A stretch of 64,000 nucleotides of DNA from Anoxybacter fermentans (GCF_003991135.1 NZ_CP016379.1:1302001-1366000), one strand, 5' to 3'. Shown: positions 26,354 to 36,025, numbered from the stretch's first letter. The notes: generated from the sequence alone by a model not told the origin. Numbers and translations: made by a program.

Positions 26354-27052
26354 TTACTCTTCCCTCCGTGACATTCCAAAGAGAGCCAGAAGTCGTATCA
26401 GCTGGGCAATAGCAGCTAAAGCTGCTGCAACATAAGTCAAAGCTGCCGCATTCAAAACCTTACGGGTTGGTTTAAGCTCATCCTGACTTAAATAACCTCC
26501 ACTTTCTAAAATCGCCATAGCTCTCGAACTTGCATTAAATTCTACAGGTAAAGTAGCAATCTGAAAGAGAACAGCACCAGCATAGAGTAAAACACCAAGT
26601 AAAATAATATCTGGACTACGGAAAAAGATAAATCCAAATAGTGCTAAAGGAAGTCCCCATCTAGAACCTATATTGGCAATAGGAAAAATAGCATTTCTAA
26701 ATCCTAAAGGTACATAATTCTCAGCATGCTGAAGTGCATGACCTGTTTCGTGAGCAGCCACCCCTAAAGATGCCAGAGAACATCCATCATAAACCTGAGG
26801 TGACAAACGCACAACTTCACTTCTGGGATCATAATGGTCAGTTAACTCCCCAGAAATCCGTTCAACCCTGACATGATGAAGCCCTGCCCGATCCAGAATA
26901 TCCCGTGCAACCTGGGCCCCTGTGTAACCACGCCTGTTTGGAACCTGCAAATATTGATAAAAAGTTGATTTTACTTTATACTGAGCCCACATCACCAGAA
27001 TTATAGCTGGAAGAACAATAATCCATGTTGAGTCATAAATAGGATAATACAT
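26354..27052 (-). CDS. Membrane zinc metallopeptidase (YugP-like)
   Basis: The 232-residue protein has an N-terminal membrane helix, the zinc motif AAHETGHALQHAE (near residues 115-127) and four hydrophobic segments after it. YDPRSEVVRLSPQVYDG is the family signature. It is expected to be an integral-membrane zinc protease; substrates are unknown. It lies between a DUF116 gene and a DUF6391 gene, a known gene order in this part of Firmicute genomes. Confidence 0.85.
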   Translation of the reverse strand: MYYPIYDSTWIIVLPAIILVMWAQYKVKSTFYQYLQVPNRRGYTGAQVARDILDRAGLHHVRVERISGELTDHYDPRSEVVRLSPQVYDGCSLASLGVAAHETGHALQHAENYVPLGFRNAIFPIANIGSRWGLPLALFGFIFFRSPDIILLGVLLYAGAVLFQIATLPVEFNASSRAMAILESGGYLSQDELKPTRKVLNAAALTYVAAALAAIAQLIRLLALFGMSRREE

Positions 27053-27811
27053 CTAATCACTCCTTTCAAGAAATTTTAAAATTGCTTTCTCCATATCATC
27101 CACATCCACCGAAGTATTGATACACGGACCTTCCGGCCTGATATTTATCACACCCGTTACCGGAAGCGGATAGGTATCCTGAATTCCACTTGCCAGATCC
27201 CTTTCACAGGCTACTGCAACAATTGCTTTTGGTTTTATCTCTTTCACCCATTTTCGGGCCAGCGTTCCTCCGGTGGCTACCGCCATATGAAAGCCATATT
27301 TCTCTTTTAAATCCAAAAGTTTATCGATAGCACACTGACCACAACGGCGGCAATTTTCTACATCACTTGTAACCTTATATTTACAGTCAAATTTTTGAAT
27401 ACAGTGGGGTAATAAAACCAATAAGTCTTCTCCTTTGATTCTGATTCCCCTGATTCCAACCAGGCGATTAGAGATTTGAATAAAAGATCGCAGTAAATCC
27501 TCCTTTGAATAACCAAACAACCGGGCAGCGAAAATTGCCAGCGGAAAAAGGTATTCTACTGCAAGATGTGTTGGTAATATCAACCAGGAAATCGGTCTTT
27601 CTAAAATCAGTATTAATACTATACTGCCAAATCCTAAAGCAAAAATTACGAGAATAACAGAAAGAATTACTGACAGACTGGTTAAAATAAACCTGGTAAT
27701 GGATGTGATACCTACAACCTGTAAATACCAGATGGCCCCTGCAATAATGGCAATTGCTATTAGGGTAAGAAAGAGGAGAATCAAAAAAAACCATTCTTCT
27801 CTATTTCGCAT
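27053..27811 (-). CDS. DUF116 domain membrane protein
   Basis: Three hydrophobic segments fill the first 110 residues. The C-terminal DUF116 region has LLPHCIQKFDCKYK, ENCRRCGQCAIDKLLDL, ATGGTLARKWV and AVACERDLASGI, with seven or more cysteines that look like a metal or Fe-S site. The role is not established. The ATG at 27811 lies just inside the end of fmt and follows AGGTGA by 13 bp; an ATG at 27838 is an alternative. Confidence 0.8.
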   Translation of the reverse strand: MRNREEWFFLILLFLTLIAIAIIAGAIWYLQVVGITSITRFILTSLSVILSVILVIFALGFGSIVLILILERPISWLILPTHLAVEYLFPLAIFAARLFGYSKEDLLRSFIQISNRLVGIRGIRIKGEDLLVLLPHCIQKFDCKYKVTSDVENCRRCGQCAIDKLLDLKEKYGFHMAVATGGTLARKWVKEIKPKAIVAVACERDLASGIQDTYPLPVTGVINIRPEGPCINTSVDVDDMEKAILKFLERSD

Positions 27812-28745
27812 TTCCAAACACTTCACCTTTTTTAACATTATGTCCATTCAAAAAAGCACCAACATCCATCCGCCGACTGTTGGCAGACTGGACTTCAGTT
27901 AACCACAGGCCGCCTTCTTTTGTCTGGACTAAAATTCCCTTTTTTAAATCCACATCCATAACCTGGCCTGGAATTCCTCCGGTAAGATTCTCCTCAATTC
28001 GGGTCTTCCAGATTTTAAAAATCTCCCCTTTATACCAGGTATATGCACCGGGCCAGGGGTCCATCCCACGCACCAGGTTATAAATTTTTCTGGCAGGCTG
28101 ATTCCAATCTATTTCCCCATCTTCTTTTTTGATCTTTGGTGCATAAGTAGCCTTTTCATGTTGTTGAGGAATCCGGGGAGCTGTCCCGTTTTTAATTTGA
28201 CGCAAAGTCTCCACAAGCACCTCACTCCCCAGTTCTGCCAGTATATCATGAAGTTCCCCAACTGTCATTTCTGACCCAATCTCAACTTCTTTTTGCAAAA
28301 TCATATCACCCGTATCCCAGCCTTTATCCATATACATAGTAGTAATACCAGTTTTAGTTTCACCATTTATAATTACCCTATGTATTGGACCTGCACCGCG
28401 ATATTTGGGTAACAGTGAAGCATGAACATTGATACAGCCGTAAGGTGTTAAATTAAGTAATCTTTCTTTCAAAAGTTGTCCATATGCAACCACAACTATA
28501 GCATCTAAATTCATCCCTTCCAATTTATCGACAAACTCCGAATCATTTACATTTTCAGGTTGATAAACAGGCAAATTAGCTTCTAAAGCCACTTTTTTAA
28601 CAGGCGAATAGGTTACCTTATAACCTCTCCCTCGTGCTCTATCAGGCTGGGTCACAACTCCTATTACATCTATAAAGTCAGCATTAAGTAATCCTTTAAG
28701 ACATATAGCAGCAAAATCCGGTGTACCCATAAATACTACCCGCAT
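27801..28745 (-). CDS. fmt: Methionyl-tRNA formyltransferase
   Basis: Fmt formylates initiator Met-tRNA using 10-formyl-THF. The 314-residue product has MGTPDFAAICLKGL, QPDRARGRGYKV, NVHASLLPKYRGAGPIHRVI with catalytic Asn/His, and MYMDKGWDTGDMI with catalytic Asp. The C-terminal OB-like domain is complete. AAGGTGAT precedes the start. It forms an operon with def and priA. Confidence 0.96.
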   Translation of the reverse strand: MRVVFMGTPDFAAICLKGLLNADFIDVIGVVTQPDRARGRGYKVTYSPVKKVALEANLPVYQPENVNDSEFVDKLEGMNLDAIVVVAYGQLLKERLLNLTPYGCINVHASLLPKYRGAGPIHRVIINGETKTGITTMYMDKGWDTGDMILQKEVEIGSEMTVGELHDILAELGSEVLVETLRQIKNGTAPRIPQQHEKATYAPKIKKEDGEIDWNQPARKIYNLVRGMDPWPGAYTWYKGEIFKIWKTRIEENLTGGIPGQVMDVDLKKGILVQTKEGGLWLTEVQSANSRRMDVGAFLNGHNVKKGEVFGNAK

Positions 28746-28775
28746 ACTATCACCTTCTTTATTGTTCTTTAAAAA

Positions 28776-29219
28776 TTACTCTTTATAAATTTTATCGATA
28801 AATAATATTCCATCTAGATGGTCGATTTCATGCTGTAGCGCCCGGGCTAAAAGATCTTCTGATTCTATTTCAATTTCTCTACCATTGATATCCAGACCCC
28901 GAACTTTTACAAACTGATATCGTTCTACTAAAGCTCTCTCACCGGGAATACTTAAACATCCTTCTTCTCCTACCTGCGAACCCTGCTTTTCAACGATTAC
29001 CGGATTGATCAGTGCAATGGGATTATCATCCAAATCAATAACGATAATCCGCTTAGAAATTCCTATCTGAGGAGCAGCAAGCCCAATTCCCGGTGCATCA
29101 TACATAGTTTCAAACATACTATCAATTAATTTCCGGGTTTTATTGGTAATTTCTTTAACTTCTTTTGCTTTTGTCCGTAATACAGGATCTCCGATTTTTC
29201 TAATAGGATATATAGCCAT
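28776..29219 (-). CDS. def: Peptide deformylase
   Basis: The enzyme removes the N-formyl group from new proteins. The 147-residue product has all three motifs: GIGLAAPQIG, EEGCLSIPG and LARALQHEIDHLDGILF, providing the Cys and two His metal ligands. GGAGGTG precedes ATG 29219. Next to fmt, as usual. Confidence 0.96.
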   Translation of the reverse strand: MAIYPIRKIGDPVLRTKAKEVKEITNKTRKLIDSMFETMYDAPGIGLAAPQIGISKRIIVIDLDDNPIALINPVIVEKQGSQVGEEGCLSIPGERALVERYQFVKVRGLDINGREIEIESEDLLARALQHEIDHLDGILFIDKIYKE

Positions 29220-29245
29220 CAAAAAACACCTCCACAATAATTATA

Positions 29246-31486
29246 TTATAATATTCCAATGGGGTCTACATCAACTGACACAACAACAGAAGATTTTTGT
29301 TCATTATAATAAATTTTCATCACTTCCTGACAGATTCTTCTCAATAATTCACCTTCTCTGCTCCTTAAGATAATTTGCCAGCGATATTTACCTCTAACTC
29401 TTGCCAGAGGAGCTGGAGCAGGACCCGAAACTTCTATGGGAACATCTGGGCCAATCCTTTTTGTAAATAAATTAGCCAACCGATGGGCCTCTTCAATTAC
29501 CAGCTTTTCTACTTCATCCTGAATTATAATATTAATTAACTGACTAAAGGGAGGATGTAAAATCTCCTTTCTAAAACCAATCTCCTCATGGAAAAAAAGA
29601 TCATAATCATGGTTTTTGGCTGCTTTGATACTGTAGTGTTCAGGTGAGTAAGTTTGAATGATTACCTCTCCCTGCTCTTCCCCCCGGCCTGTCCTACCTG
29701 CTACCTGGGTTAATAATTGAAAAGTTCGTTCTCCACTCCTGAAATCAGGAAAGTATAATGCAGTATCAGCAATCACAACTCCTACTAAAGTCACATCTGG
29801 AAAATCATGTCCTTTAGTAATCATCTGAGTACCAATGAGAATGTCTATTTTTTTCTCCCGAAAGGCTTTTAAAATCCTATCATGTGCTCCTTTTTGTCGG
29901 GTTGTATCCACATCCATTCTCGCAACCCTGGCATATGGAAACTGTTTACGAGTAAATTCCTCTACCTGTTGAGTTCCGATTCCAAAATACTTAATATATT
30001 TACTTCCACAATTAGGACATAAATGAGGGGGGCTTTCATGATAATCACAATAATGGCACTGGAGTAGATTAATGTCAGCATGATATGTTAAAGAAACATC
30101 ACAGTACTGACATCTAATCACATATCCACACTCCCTACAAAGAACAAAATTAGAAAACCCCCGCCGGTTCAAAAATAAAATTACCTGTTTTTTTTCGGAT
30201 AAACGTTTCTCTATAGCTTCATTTAACCTTTTACTGAAAATGGTTCGATTTCCGTTTTTAAGTTCACGCCGCATGTCAATAATTTCTACCGGTGGTAATG
30301 GACTTAAATTCACCCGTTCAGGAAGTGTAATCAACTCATATTCTCCGATTACCGCCCGGTAAAAACTTTCAACAGCAGGTGTTGCTGATCCCAGGACAGT
30401 TACTGCTCCAGATAGTTTTGCCCGTTTAATAGCTACATCCCGGGCATGATATTTCACCTGATCTGTCTGTTTATAGGAAGTCTCATGTTCTTCATCAATA
30501 ATGATTAATCCCAAATTTTGAAATGGGGCAAAGATGGCTGATCTAGCTCCCACCACAATCTTTACTTCACCCTGATAAATCCTCCGCCACTCATCAAATC
30601 TTTCACCTAAAGATAACTGACTGTGTAATACCGCTACATTAGCACCAAATCTGGATTTAAATCTTTCCACTGTCTGGGGGGTTAAAGCAATCTCAGGAAC
30701 CAGAACTATAGTGTCTTTACCCTTTTCCAAAGCTTTTGCAATCACCTGAAGATAAACTTCTGTTTTACCGCTTCCAGTAACTCCTTTAAGTAAAATGGTC
30801 TTTCCCGGTCTCTTTTCCATAGCCTCAATAATTCTGGTTATAGCCTTATATTGATGAAAAGTAGGCCTTAAAGGTTTGCCTGGTTTGTACTCCTGGGCAT
30901 CATAAGGATTACGCTGAATTGCTATTTCCTCATAGGTTATAAGTCCTTTTTCCTCTAAACTTTTTACCGTTCCATGATTTGTCTTAAATTTCCGTGCCAG
31001 GTCTGCCGCTGTCAGCTTCAAATTTGGATGTTTTAACAAAAAGGATAACATCTCTGCCTGTTTAGGAGCCCGTTTCTTATATTTTTCTATCCACAGTAAT
31101 CCTTCTTTTTGGGTAATATTAGGACGTACTAACCGTCTGGTTTTAACCCGGACTTTATTTCCAATAATACCTGTAGGAATGGCAGTTTTAATCACATTGA
31201 TCAACACAGCTTGATAATAATCACTGATCCATTTCATTAATTGAAGCATCTTTTCATCAAATAATGGATAGTCATGAAGGAGTCGGTAAATCTCTCTAGT
31301 CTGTTTGACTTCCGGTTCTTCTTTCAATTCTACTACAAACCCTTCAATCTTTCGATGTCCAAAAGGTACCAATACATGGCTACCTATCTGAATCTTTCCT
31401 AAAAGTCTTTCAGGTATTTTATAATCAAATGGACGATCGATTTTTTTTAAAGGTAAGTCAACCACAACTCCTGCATAACTTTCCAT
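29246..31486 (-). CDS. priA: Primosomal replication helicase PriA
   Basis: PriA restarts stalled forks. The 746-residue protein has an N-terminal DNA-binding domain (about 1-190), helicase motifs KGVTGSGKTEVYL (Walker A), IIIDEEHETSYKQTD (Walker B), GSATPA and TQMITKGHDFPDV, and a zinc region with four Cys pairs (CRECG, CQYCD, CHYCD, CPNCG) near residues 450-490. Length and order are normal. AAGGTGGG precedes the start. Confidence 0.96.
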   Translation of the reverse strand: MESYAGVVVDLPLKKIDRPFDYKIPERLLGKIQIGSHVLVPFGHRKIEGFVVELKEEPEVKQTREIYRLLHDYPLFDEKMLQLMKWISDYYQAVLINVIKTAIPTGIIGNKVRVKTRRLVRPNITQKEGLLWIEKYKKRAPKQAEMLSFLLKHPNLKLTAADLARKFKTNHGTVKSLEEKGLITYEEIAIQRNPYDAQEYKPGKPLRPTFHQYKAITRIIEAMEKRPGKTILLKGVTGSGKTEVYLQVIAKALEKGKDTIVLVPEIALTPQTVERFKSRFGANVAVLHSQLSLGERFDEWRRIYQGEVKIVVGARSAIFAPFQNLGLIIIDEEHETSYKQTDQVKYHARDVAIKRAKLSGAVTVLGSATPAVESFYRAVIGEYELITLPERVNLSPLPPVEIIDMRRELKNGNRTIFSKRLNEAIEKRLSEKKQVILFLNRRGFSNFVLCRECGYVIRCQYCDVSLTYHADINLLQCHYCDYHESPPHLCPNCGSKYIKYFGIGTQQVEEFTRKQFPYARVARMDVDTTRQKGAHDRILKAFREKKIDILIGTQMITKGHDFPDVTLVGVVIADTALYFPDFRSGERTFQLLTQVAGRTGRGEEQGEVIIQTYSPEHYSIKAAKNHDYDLFFHEEIGFRKEILHPPFSQLINIIIQDEVEKLVIEEAHRLANLFTKRIGPDVPIEVSGPAPAPLARVRGKYRWQIILRSREGELLRRICQEVMKIYYNEQKSSVVVSVDVDPIGIL

Positions 31487-31511
31487 CTAACATCCCACCT
31501 TGTATAAAAAC

Positions 31512-32552
31512 TTAAGAATTTACCCGACAGTTTAACATTCGCAATGTTATTAAACCACCTGCCAAAATCACTATATAAAATGTTAAAAATCTCCATGAAA
31601 TCATCAAAATCCCCAAAAGATGTAAAGGTACAAAAGGAGCAAAAAAGACTGCAAACCCAAGCTCAGCAGCTCCACTTGCCCCTGGAGTTGGAATATAGGG
31701 TAAAATTAAATACATAAAAGTCTGCATAATAAAAGCCCGAATAAAATAAGGCTTTCCACCAAGTCCCATAATAATTACAGGTGCAATCATAAAAAAGAAA
31801 ACCCAGAAAAGTCCCGTAAAAATTATAGCTAAAAAAAGCTCCATCTTCTTTCGGGAAGCTAAAGTCCATAGACATTCATGAAAAATTTCAATCTCATGAT
31901 ATGCCTGATCGATTATTTCTTCAAATCTACGCCTGTAACTCTCCTTTTTAAATAATTCTTTTATTAAGGGAAAGCGTACCACTAATTTGGCAATTAGAGG
32001 AATTACTTGAGGCTTCCAGACAAAAAAAAGAAGAAAAACAGTAATTAAGATACTGCTTCCCACCGCTACCTCAAAAACTTTTTCAGAAAGTTTACCCGGA
32101 TCGATAAGATACCGATAAAAAAAGAAAAAGATAGAGCCCAAAATTCCAAAAAATAAGTGACGTAACAGCCACTGCACAATAATTATCGATGATGCCTTAC
32201 CCAAAGATATTCCTAACTGATGTAAAAAAATTATCTGAACAGGACCACCACCAGATGCAAAAGGAGTTACATTAGCAACAAAGGCTCCTACCAGGGAATT
32301 TTTGATTCCCTCTTTTAAAGAGAGTTTTTCATCTAGAGCTATTGCCAAAATCTGCATCCTGAATCCCTGTACAACCCACATCAAAAGCATGAGTATAATT
32401 GAATAAAATAAATATCGAGGCTTAATTTGTGACATTTGTTTCAATTGTTCTAAGTCCACTGTTCGGACCAACAAAATAACCGAAACAATAATACTTATAG
32501 TTAGAGTTAATTTTAATCCTTTTATGATATTTTTTCGTTTAATTTCTTTCAT
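31512..32552 (-). CDS. Lysylphosphatidylglycerol synthase-type flippase membrane protein (UPF0104)
   Basis: The 346-residue protein has about eight membrane helices. Signatures include GAFVANVTPFASGGGPVQIIFLHQLG and PTPGASGAAELGFAVFFAPF, typical of the LPG_synthase_TM/UPF0104 family, some members of which flip lipids. No aminoacyl-transfer domain follows, so a lipid transporter is more likely than a synthase. AAAGGTGG precedes ATG 32552. It lies at the edge of the accessory block. Confidence 0.8.
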   Translation of the reverse strand: MKEIKRKNIIKGLKLTLTISIIVSVILLVRTVDLEQLKQMSQIKPRYLFYSIILMLLMWVVQGFRMQILAIALDEKLSLKEGIKNSLVGAFVANVTPFASGGGPVQIIFLHQLGISLGKASSIIIVQWLLRHLFFGILGSIFFFFYRYLIDPGKLSEKVFEVAVGSSILITVFLLFFVWKPQVIPLIAKLVVRFPLIKELFKKESYRRRFEEIIDQAYHEIEIFHECLWTLASRKKMELFLAIIFTGLFWVFFFMIAPVIIMGLGGKPYFIRAFIMQTFMYLILPYIPTPGASGAAELGFAVFFAPFVPLHLLGILMISWRFLTFYIVILAGGLITLRMLNCRVNS

Positions 32553-32639
32553 AAGTGCCACCTTTAATTGGTTTATATCGTAATTACCATTGTCTTTATT
32601 TAGTATTATTCAACATTAAGCGCAATATTCCTTTAAAAG

Positions 32640-32666
32640 ATATAGGGTGCTTTAGAAAAGCACCCT
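32640..32666 (-). terminator. Terminator-like hairpin downstream of metG
   Basis: Stem AGGGTGC / GCACCCT (32644-32666) is followed on the minus strand by ATATCTTTT. R2 copy 2 lies between it and metG. Confidence 0.5.
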
Positions 32667-33080
32667 GAACTTGTTGACAAACCTTTCTTTTTTAGAAATT
32701 TGCCCGTGCACTGCCAGAAAAACTAAATATGATTATACTGCAAAAAGCTAATTTTTCACTCTTTGAGAAATTTTTCGAACCATCTAATGCTCGATTTCCG
32801 CCGAAATAAGGTTTCCTAATCAAAGGGCCCTCCTGGTCTTTGATTAGCTCATCACCTCCTGTGATGAGGCCTTATTTCGTCGGAAATCTTGCTAAGATGA
32901 TTTAGCGAAAAATTTCTATGTCGCTCAAAATTAGCTTTTTGCAGTTTAACCAAATATAATTTCTAGCGTATAAGTCAAGGCTTAAAGCCAGGAGGGCTGA
33001 AGCCTTGACTTTTAAGGACGCGCAACCAGGATGGCGGAGCGCCCGGTAGTGGAAGAAATTATATTTAGTTTTTCTTTATT
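32667..33080. repeat. Repeat family R2, copy 2, with nested MITE copy E
   Basis: The left end (32670-32730) matches the reverse complement of 10501-10560 and also 44965-45015. The main part (32952-33075) has two hairpins with loops AGGAG (33.00 kb) and AGGAT (33.03 kb). The right terminal 40 bp found in the other copies are missing, so this copy is truncated. No direct repeat of the flanking hairpin was found. Confidence 0.7.
32731..32951 (-). mobile_element. MITE copy E (221 bp, nested in R2)
   Basis: Exact duplication AAATAT flanks the element (32725-32730 and 32952-32957). It lies at the same R2 position as copy A. On the minus strand both central hairpins have AGGAG loops. Confidence 0.85.
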
Positions 33081-33268
33081 CCATCTAGTTTAATTAGTAG
33101 TTACCATCGAGCTTATGAAAAAAGCGTAACTTCAAGCCATCACTCACATACTAAAATTAATTCGTTGCCCAAAATAAAAATTGAGAAAAAGCTACCACAT
33201 TTGGTCGGTTACACTTTTCCTCCCTAGGTTTTAAAAATTCTTTTGGTATCTTGATCTAAACCATAATC
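33081..33268. other. Intergenic sequence, nothing recognised
   Basis: A/T-rich sequence between R2 copy 2 and the end of metG. No open frame or clear structure was found. Confidence 0.4.
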
Positions 33269-34936
33269 CTACTCTTTTCCAAGTCTTGCAACTTCCTCTT
33301 CAATAATCTTTTTATCCAGCTTTTTAACGAGAATGTAAGGCTCATTGATTGGCGAACCAGCAGTCAACTCACTATATTCCCAACTCGGAGAACAATTCAA
33401 AAATGCTAAAGCTTTTGTAGCAATACCCGGGACAAATGGATAGCACAAATTAGATAGGTTAAGTATGAGATCCAAACAAACTTTTAAGGTGGTTGCAGCT
33501 TTCTCTTTGTCTGACTTCACTGTCAACCACGGAGTTTGGACATCAAAATATTTATTACTTGCACGAATAACTTCAAAAATTTCTTTCAGTGCCTCTTTTA
33601 ATTCTCCCTTTTCAATTAACTCTCCAACCTTTGTATATAAACCTTTACATAAATTTAAAATGGCATAATCCTCACTGGTGTACTCGGCTGGAGTTGGAAC
33701 GACTTTACCAAAACCTTTAATTACTAAAGCAAGAGTCCTATTTATTAAGTTACCATATGCTCCTAATAATTCACCATTATTTCTTTCGAGAAATTCACTC
33801 CAGGAAAAATCACTATCTCTCTTTTCAGGCCCATTTATAATTAAGAAGTATCTTAATGGATCAGCATCATATCTACTCAAAAAATCTTCTGCCCATATAG
33901 CCCAATTTCTACTAGTTGACAGCCTTTTGCCTTCTATTGTTAAATATTCACTGGATATGATGTGTGAAGGTAATGATTGAATTCCCAGTCCCATCAAAAG
34001 GGCTGGAAAAATAATTGTATGAAATGGTATATTGTCCTTACCGTGAATATAATATGAGATGACAGAATCATTCCAAAAATCTTTCCAGAGGTCTTCATTA
34101 CCTCTTTCTTTTGCCCATTTCATACTTGCAGTTAAATAACCCAATACTGCTTCAAACCAAACGTAGATTTTTTTATCTTCATATCCCTTGATTGGAACAC
34201 TAATACCCCAGTCAAGGTCTCTGGATATTGCCCGATCTTTTATACCTTCTCTTAAATATCTCCTTGTTAAGTTAATCGCGTTAGCTCTCCACTTATCTTC
34301 ATTTTTGTCAACAAGTTCTGCAATTTTATCCTGGAATTTAGAGAGCTTTATAAATAAATGTTCTACATCTTTTACAACAGGTTCAGTGTGACAGACTGTA
34401 CATTTTTTATCTGTTAAATATTCAACTTCAATTAATGAACCACATACATCACATTGGTCACCTCTTGCTCCTGCCGCTCCACAATTATAACAGGTACCAG
34501 TTATATATCGATCAGGTAAAAATCTGTTACACTTAGGGCAGAAAGCTTGTTTGACCTCTTTTGAATAGAGCAAATCATTACGATATAATTGCTTTATAAA
34601 TTCTTGAACTTTTTCCTTATGAAAATCTTCCATTGTATTTGTGTATATATCATAGTCAAAGCCCAATTTTTCAAATGTATTCTTAAATTCATTGTGATAT
34701 GTACCAGCTATGTTCTGTGGTTCCACTCCTTCATTGGCTGCTTTAACAGATATAGGAGTTCCATGGCAGTCAGAGCCTGATACATATAAAACATTTGCAC
34801 CAGTTAGCCTATAATATTTAGCAATTACATCTCCCGGCAACAATGCAGCAATATGACCTAAATGCAATGACCCATTTGCATAAGGCCAGGCTCCTCCAAT
34901 AAAAACATTCTTGTTACGATTTCTTAACTTAGTCAT
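33269..34936 (-). CDS. metG: Methionyl-tRNA synthetase (no C-terminal tRNA-binding domain)
   Basis: MetRS charges tRNA-Met. The 555-residue protein has LHLGHIAALLPGD (HIGH motif), a double zinc knuckle near residues 135-185 (CPKC, CYNC, CDVC, CTVC) and GKRLSTSRNWAIW in place of the usual KMSKS signature. It ends after the anticodon-binding helical domain and lacks the EMAP-like tRNA-binding tail common in Firmicute MetRS. The double-knuckle form and altered KMSKS suggest a different lineage from the usual clostridial enzyme. It may be a second or acquired copy. A good promoter lies upstream and mobile-element relics are next to it. Confidence 0.93.
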   Translation of the reverse strand: MTKLRNRNKNVFIGGAWPYANGSLHLGHIAALLPGDVIAKYYRLTGANVLYVSGSDCHGTPISVKAANEGVEPQNIAGTYHNEFKNTFEKLGFDYDIYTNTMEDFHKEKVQEFIKQLYRNDLLYSKEVKQAFCPKCNRFLPDRYITGTCYNCGAAGARGDQCDVCGSLIEVEYLTDKKCTVCHTEPVVKDVEHLFIKLSKFQDKIAELVDKNEDKWRANAINLTRRYLREGIKDRAISRDLDWGISVPIKGYEDKKIYVWFEAVLGYLTASMKWAKERGNEDLWKDFWNDSVISYYIHGKDNIPFHTIIFPALLMGLGIQSLPSHIISSEYLTIEGKRLSTSRNWAIWAEDFLSRYDADPLRYFLIINGPEKRDSDFSWSEFLERNNGELLGAYGNLINRTLALVIKGFGKVVPTPAEYTSEDYAILNLCKGLYTKVGELIEKGELKEALKEIFEVIRASNKYFDVQTPWLTVKSDKEKAATTLKVCLDLILNLSNLCYPFVPGIATKALAFLNCSPSWEYSELTAGSPINEPYILVKKLDKKIIEEEVARLGKE

Positions 34937-34987
34937 TCTCTCAAAACCTCCTTATTTTACTAAGATGTTTTTATCTGTATTTATTGT

Positions 34988-35016
34988 ATTATATATTATT
35001 TTTCTAAAAACTTCAA
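34988..35016 (-). promoter_or_regulatory. Promoter of metG
   Basis: TTGAAG (35011-35016) and TATAAT (34988-34993) are 17 bp apart on the minus strand, about 50 bp before the start. No T-box leader is visible. Confidence 0.65.
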
Positions 35017-35159
35017 TATCTTATGACGGTTTTGAACAAGAATTTATGACTAAATGAATTAAAAATCCTTTCATCTTTTCCCTGGTTTGATGCAAAACAC
35101 CTGCATTACTATTATTAGTACCCAAACCTGCTGCAATACCTACTTATTCCCAATCCTTA

Positions 35160-35260
35160 ACTAATCGAGTAGGGAACGGGGTCTCCCCGCCGCCCTCTCA
35201 CATCACCACTAGTACCGTTCGATAAGTGGCGGTTCGCCAAACTATTTAACGGTGCTTAGA
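35160..35260 (-). other. Possible group II intron RNA remnant
   Basis: This short G+C-rich block reads on the minus strand as CGAACCGCC..., GTGGTGATGTGAGAGGGCGG, CGGGGAGACCCCG and CTACTCGATT. This is reminiscent, from memory, of a conserved segment next to group II intron reverse-transcriptase genes. No reverse transcriptase or complete domain V/VI is seen. Confidence 0.3.
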
Positions 35261-35289
35261 ATATGTTGCTATCAGATAAATTAAGCCCT

Positions 35290-36025
35290 GTTTAACCCAG
35301 TATTGGTTGGTCAGAGCTATGTATATTTGCTGAGTTTTGGATATTCGCCAATATCCTTTGTCTGGGGAAAAGCAACAAAGAAGTACAAAGCAAGGCTCAA
35401 AGCAAAAATTAATGACCTCCTAAAAGAGATTGAGAAAACTAATGAAGGATTAAACTGCAAAAAGCTAATTTTGAGCGACATAGAAATTTTTCGTTAAACC
35501 ATCTTAGTGAGATTCCAGTCGAAATAAGGCCTCATCACAGGATGTGATGAGGCCTTATTTCGACTGAAATCGAACTTTAGATGGTTCAAAAAATTTCTCT
35601 TGAAGCGAAAAATTAGCTTTTTGCAGTAAAATCATGCCGTATGATAAAGAAAACGACGAGTTTATTTGTCCTGCTCAAAGAAGGCTCATTTACTGCAAGA
35701 TAAAGGAAATTAATACTAAAAACGGATATACTAAACAAATTAGATATTACAAATACGAAAATTGTGATGGATGTGAGTTAAAGGAAAATTGTACCAGGAC
35801 CAAAGGTGATCGAATATAAGCAAAAAGTAAAGGAAAACCTTTGTTCCGATAAAGACAAAGCTATGTTCCCAAAGAGCAATTGAAGCAGAATCTGTCTTTG
35901 GAAGGATCAAAAGCAATTGGTCATTTTAGAGATTTATGCTACGTGGTCTTGAGAAAGTGAAAATTGAATGGGGTTTACTGTGTATAACCTGGCTAAACTG
36001 GCAACAGTATAGAAGGTCAGGTATA
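35290..36025 (+). pseudogene. IS1182-type transposase relic split by a MITE
   Basis: The first piece (35297-35447) encodes KATKKYKARLKAKINDLLKEIEKTNE, a coiled segment of IS1182-like transposases. MITE copy F follows. The second piece starts at 35634 with PYDKENDEFICPAQRRLIY and CDGCELKENCTRTKGDR, matching the DDE-core cysteine region. A frameshift follows, then a third piece near 35870-36000 encodes IEAESVFGRIKSNW and later RDL.. and KVKIEWGL-like residues. The N-terminus is gone and several stops are present, so it is dead. Confidence 0.75.
35448..35633 (+). mobile_element. MITE copy F (186 bp) within the transposase relic
   Basis: The ends are GATTAAACTGC and GCAGTAAAATC. Flanks ATGAAG and ATGCCG agree at four of six. 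The centre is a single hairpin CTCATCAC-AGGAT-GTGATGAG; the second hairpin is absent. Confidence 0.8.

Noticed and set aside
34937-35160. T-box leader for metG
   Set aside because: No AG-box, T-box core (TGGNACCGCG) or terminator/antiterminator pair was found between the promoter and the start.
35303-35497. Plus-strand frame of 64 codons as an independent small gene
   Set aside because: Its end reads into the MITE end and the first part matches the transposase relic.
35634-35819. Plus-strand frame of 61 codons as a small Cys-rich protein
   Set aside because: It matches the IS1182-type transposase cysteine region and starts directly at the MITE junction.
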